Source: Desulfovibrio sp.
GTDB taxonomy: Bacteria; Desulfobacterota; Desulfovibrionia; Desulfovibrionales; Desulfovibrionaceae
Assembly (NCBI RefSeq): GCF_019424165.1
Contig: NZ_JAHZAA010000026.1
Span: 20,016 to 36,140 of the forward strand
Direction: 5' to 3'
DNA: 16,125 nt
Made by a program: the position numbers and the translations under genes. Under the pieces are notes generated by a model. The model had not been told where the DNA came from. It saw nothing but the letters and a program-made list of their open reading frames with translations, and made no database searches. Below are positions 13,933 to 16,125 of this stretch, one piece after another (positions within the stretch are counted from its first letter, which is position 1; the number at the start of each line of letters is the position of its first letter).

Positions 13933-14730
13933 TCAATTCACCATAAAATAATATATAAAAGGCGCTATCAGCAAACGATAGCAGGCAAAAGGAATCAGCG
14001 TCATCCGTCCCACAAGAGCCACAAAAACCTTTACCGCCAAAAGAGCCGACACAAAAGAACCAATCATGCCTACCAGAAAAAAGGGAATATCCGCAGCAGT
14101 GAACATGCTCAGGTTTTTCAGCAGGTCGTATCCGGTGGCGGCAACCATAATCGGCACGGCCGCAATAAAGGAATATTCCGCGGCCAGAGGCCTTTTGGCT
14201 CCCAGCAGCATCCCCCCCATAATGGTGGCCGCCGAGCGTGAAAAGCCCGGCCAGAGGGCCAGACACTGAAAGCAGCCAATGCCCAGAGCCAGACGTGGGG
14301 TCATGTCGTCAAGACTGATGCAGGTGGGCTTGAACTTGCGCTTTTCCACAAAGATCATGCAGATGGCCCCCACTACAAGGGCGATAAGCACTGTCGCCGG
14401 GCGGAACAGATATTCCTTGATGTAGGAGTGCAGCAGCAAGCCCAGAATGCAGGCAGGCAGCGAAGTAAGCATGAGCAGAATAATGCCGCGCATACCGGCA
14501 AAGCGGGCATACGGCTGTGGCCGCACAAGACCCCAGAAGCGCTTCCAGTAAAGAACCACCACGGCCATAATAGCGCCAAGCTGGATGACGACGTCAAATG
14601 TGGCGGCTTTTTCCCCCACAAAACCGAGCAGGTCTCCGGCAAGAATGAGATGCCCGGACGACGATACCGGTAAGAATTCCGTTAAGCCTTCAACTATGCT
14701 CAATATCAACGCTGTGAGCAAATTGTCCAT
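13933..14730 (-). CDS. uppP: Undecaprenyl-diphosphate phosphatase UppP (BacA)
   Basis: From ATG 14730 (GAGG seven bases upstream) the product is 265 residues, the family norm; a longer frame to 14826 adds a basic stretch with no membrane or ribosome-site support. UppP removes a phosphate from undecaprenyl diphosphate at the inner membrane so the lipid carrier of peptidoglycan and O-antigen precursors can be reused; excess gives bacitracin resistance. The two BacA motifs are intact: E14-G-L-T-E18...PVSSSGH27 near the N-terminus and PGFSRSA (161-167, with the essential Arg at 165). About eight hydrophobic segments are seen, including RGIILLMLTSLPACILGLLL and the C-terminal FACYRLLIAPFIYYFM. It stands alone and is divergent from the small ORF at 14869. 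No clear terminator follows its stop. Confidence 0.96.
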   Translation of the reverse strand: MDNLLTALILSIVEGLTEFLPVSSSGHLILAGDLLGFVGEKAATFDVVIQLGAIMAVVVLYWKRFWGLVRPQPYARFAGMRGIILLMLTSLPACILGLLLHSYIKEYLFRPATVLIALVVGAICMIFVEKRKFKPTCISLDDMTPRLALGIGCFQCLALWPGFSRSAATIMGGMLLGAKRPLAAEYSFIAAVPIMVAATGYDLLKNLSMFTAADIPFFLVGMIGSFVSALLAVKVFVALVGRMTLIPFACYRLLIAPFIYYFMVN

Positions 14731-14868
14731 AACTGGCCTCGTATATGGGTGCCGTGTGGTGAGTTGCTGTTTGCCCGGCCGCTTCGCCAGCCGATACACA
14801 AGCGTGCGAAGTTCAGCCGTTGCCAAAAGGTGGCCCGCAGGCTATGAGTGAAAAAAAGGACGTACGCC

Positions 14869-15063
14869 ATGAGTACCGTAATGCCGCAGAGTGAACTGGT
14901 GCGAAAAGCCGCCGCTTACCTGGCCGAAGAACGTGCGCGGGATCCCCGCAAGGGGCTGACCCTGCTGCTGGACGAGGCCGGTATGCGCTTTAACCTCACT
15001 CCGCTGGACGCCATGTCTCTGGAGCGTCTTTTCAGAAACAGCGAGACTGTCAAAACAGAGTAA
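14869..15063 (+). CDS. Small protein of unknown function (64 aa)
   Basis: ATG 14869 is preceded by AAGGA at eight bases and gives 64 residues; an in-frame GTG at 14848 has no such site. The chain is soluble, charged and mostly helical, with no cysteines, no signal peptide and no membrane segment (LVRKAAAYLAEERARDPRKG, then LLLDEAGMRFNLTPLDAMSLERLF). The LDEAGMRFNL/PLDAMSLERLF end is well ordered and looks conserved-protein-like rather than random. I do not recognise a named family. It is divergent from uppP, with 138 bp between starts. Confidence 0.7.
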   Translation: MSTVMPQSELVRKAAAYLAEERARDPRKGLTLLLDEAGMRFNLTPLDAMSLERLFRNSETVKTE

Positions 15064-15397
15064 ACCCGCCTTGCCCCGGCAAGCGTCTTCCTGCAAACCG
15101 GCAAGACGAGGCAGGCTCCCTGAACGCCGTGCAGTCAAAGGCACGCGCGTCTTTTGGATGGCCTGCGGCCAGGGCAGAAAACAAAAAGGCCGTAAGCAAA
15201 CGTCAACTTTGAGGGGCTATGTTTCTCAAAGTTTTTATGGCTCTCCCCGCAGCGCGTAACAGCGTAATTGAAGCGGTGCAGCCTTCAGCCGCAAGCCTCC
15301 GGGCAAGGGCCGAAGCCGCATCCGGCCATGGTGGCGGGAGTCTGTCTGCCTGTAGCTGTCAGAGCAGTTTTACAACAAACTGCTCTGACGTGGTGGC
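15064..15397. other. Intergenic region between small ORF and metG
   Basis: This 334-bp stretch shows no supported gene. Short open frames here (for example 15219-15401) run antisense to or past the metG end and lack ribosome sites. The only clear structure is the hairpin at 15358-15389; a weaker one (CGTCTT...AAGACG) lies near 15084-15109. Confidence 0.6.
15358..15389 (-). terminator. 13-bp hairpin just past metG
   Basis: GTCAGAGCAGTTT (15358-15370) and AAACTGCTCTGAC (15377-15389) are perfect reverse complements around TACAAC, nine bases beyond the metG stop. No strong T-run follows, so it is a probable 3'-end hairpin rather than a textbook terminator. Confidence 0.5.
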
Positions 15398-16125
15398 CTA
15401 GGCTATTTCGCTGCCGTCCGGCACATTGCCGTCAAGGCCAAGCAGCGTCAGGGAATTTCCATCCCCGGCCGTGAGCACCATGCCGTGCGACATGAGGCCG
15501 CGAATTTTGCGCGGCTCAAGATTGAGCACAGCGCAAACCCGCTTTCCTACCATAGCTTCCGGTGCGTAATGTTCGGCAAGGCCTGAAAGTATCTGGCGGG
15601 GCTGCCCTTCGCCAAAGTCTATTTCCAACCGCAGGATACGGTCGGCATTGGGGTGCTTTTCAGCCACCAGCACCGTTCCCACCCGCATGTCCAGAGCTTT
15701 GAAATGGTCAAAGTCAATATTGGGCCTGCCCGGAGCCGCCGCGTCGTCACAGGCGCCGCATGGCTCCGCCGGCTTGCCGCCGTCAGCTTTCTGCTGCCTG
15801 GCCGCTTTATTTTCTGCCTTGGCCTGCGCTTTTGCGGCCTTGGCCTTTTCAGCCGCGGCCGGATCTTTTTTTACCTCAATACGCGGGAACAGGTTTGAAG
15901 CTTCCGCAACGGCAGTACCCGGCACAAGACCATCAAGATTATTCATCTCTTCTTCAAGCACCGGCACGGGCGGCAGGTTTTCCTGCACAGGCTGCCCAAG
16001 CTGCTCCAGCATCTTGCCGCAGGCCACGGGCATGACAGGCCACAGGCACAGGGCTGTTTTGCGCATGGCGGCCAGCAGCACATACATGACGGTGGCAAGG
16101 CGCTCCATATTGCCCTGCTTGTGCA
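15398..16125 (-). CDS. metG: Methionyl-tRNA synthetase, C-terminal part (5' end outside window)
   Basis: The minus-strand frame is open to the window edge, so the start is beyond 16125; the ATG at 16108 is internal. What remains is the last 242 residues or so. First comes the end of the helical anticodon-binding domain (KQGNMERLATVMYVLLAAMRKTA). Next is a long Ala/Lys-rich linker (about EKAKAAKAQAKAENKAARQQ, then a CGACDD stretch). Last is an OB-fold tRNA-binding domain (IDFDHFKALDMRVGTVLVAEKHPNADR, QILSGLAEHY, LEPRKIRGLMSHGMVL), as in dimeric bacterial MetG. The enzyme charges tRNA-Met; the OB domain raises tRNA affinity and supports dimerisation. The linker is longer than in many homologues. 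Confidence 0.93.
   Translation of the reverse strand, partial: HKQGNMERLATVMYVLLAAMRKTALCLWPVMPVACGKMLEQLGQPVQENLPPVPVLEEEMNNLDGLVPGTAVAEASNLFPRIEVKKDPAAAEKAKAAKAQAKAENKAARQQKADGGKPAEPCGACDDAAAPGRPNIDFDHFKALDMRVGTVLVAEKHPNADRILRLEIDFGEGQPRQILSGLAEHYAPEAMVGKRVCAVLNLEPRKIRGLMSHGMVLTAGDGNSLTLLGLDGNVPDGSEIA

Noticed and set aside
1..16125. CRISPR arrays, transposases or toxin-antitoxin pairs
   Set aside because: No regularly spaced direct repeats, transposase motifs or typical small toxin/antitoxin pairs were found.

Overview
The window reads as a chromosomal segment of a sulfate-reducing deltaproteobacterium, most likely Desulfovibrio or a close relative. The main reasons are a porin of the Desulfovibrio homotrimeric type, the moderately high GC coding sequence with AT-rich promoter regions, and a TPR protein/recJ pair of the kind I associate with this group. 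The species call is an inference from protein character; no 16S sequence is present.

Layout. 1-2455: the 3' end of a TPR-protein gene and recJ, co-oriented. 2681-3877: a membrane diguanylate cyclase with a periplasmic sensor domain. 4036-13087: the accessory block of the window. It holds a Crp/Fnr-family regulator (-), a divergent arylsulfotransferase-like gene (+), a Desulfovibrio-type porin (-), and a divergent four-gene unit (+): an MFS transporter that looks broken, a glutaredoxin-domain protein, a lipoamide-dehydrogenase-like flavoprotein and a GcvH-like lipoyl protein. 13135-13636: terminators, inverted repeats and a tRNA with a CAU anticodon (-). 13933-16125: uppP (-), a small conserved-looking ORF (+) and the 3' end of metG (-).

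How the genes may work together. Three promoters in the accessory block (arylsulfotransferase, porin, four-gene unit) share one 16-bp interrupted palindrome, TGTTGCA-N3-ACAACA, in the same orientation relative to transcription. It lies about 90-120 bp upstream of each start codon, and in two cases about 41 bp upstream of a plausible transcription start. This suggests one regulon, probably controlled by the adjacent Crp/Fnr-type protein. A reasonable model is uptake of an aromatic or other organosulfate through the porin and MFS carrier, sulfuryl transfer by an arylsulfotransferase that lacks a visible signal peptide, and a redox module (Grx-domain protein, Lpd-like, H-like) with an unknown job. 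The redox proteins are unusual: the Lpd-like protein has Trp in place of the distal redox cysteine, and the H-like protein keeps the lipoyl lysine but has lost about six residues after it. No gcvP or gcvT is present, so ordinary glycine cleavage is not encoded here. The MFS gene is frameshifted and appears to lack TM11, so transport may be lost in this strain, or the assembly may contain an error.
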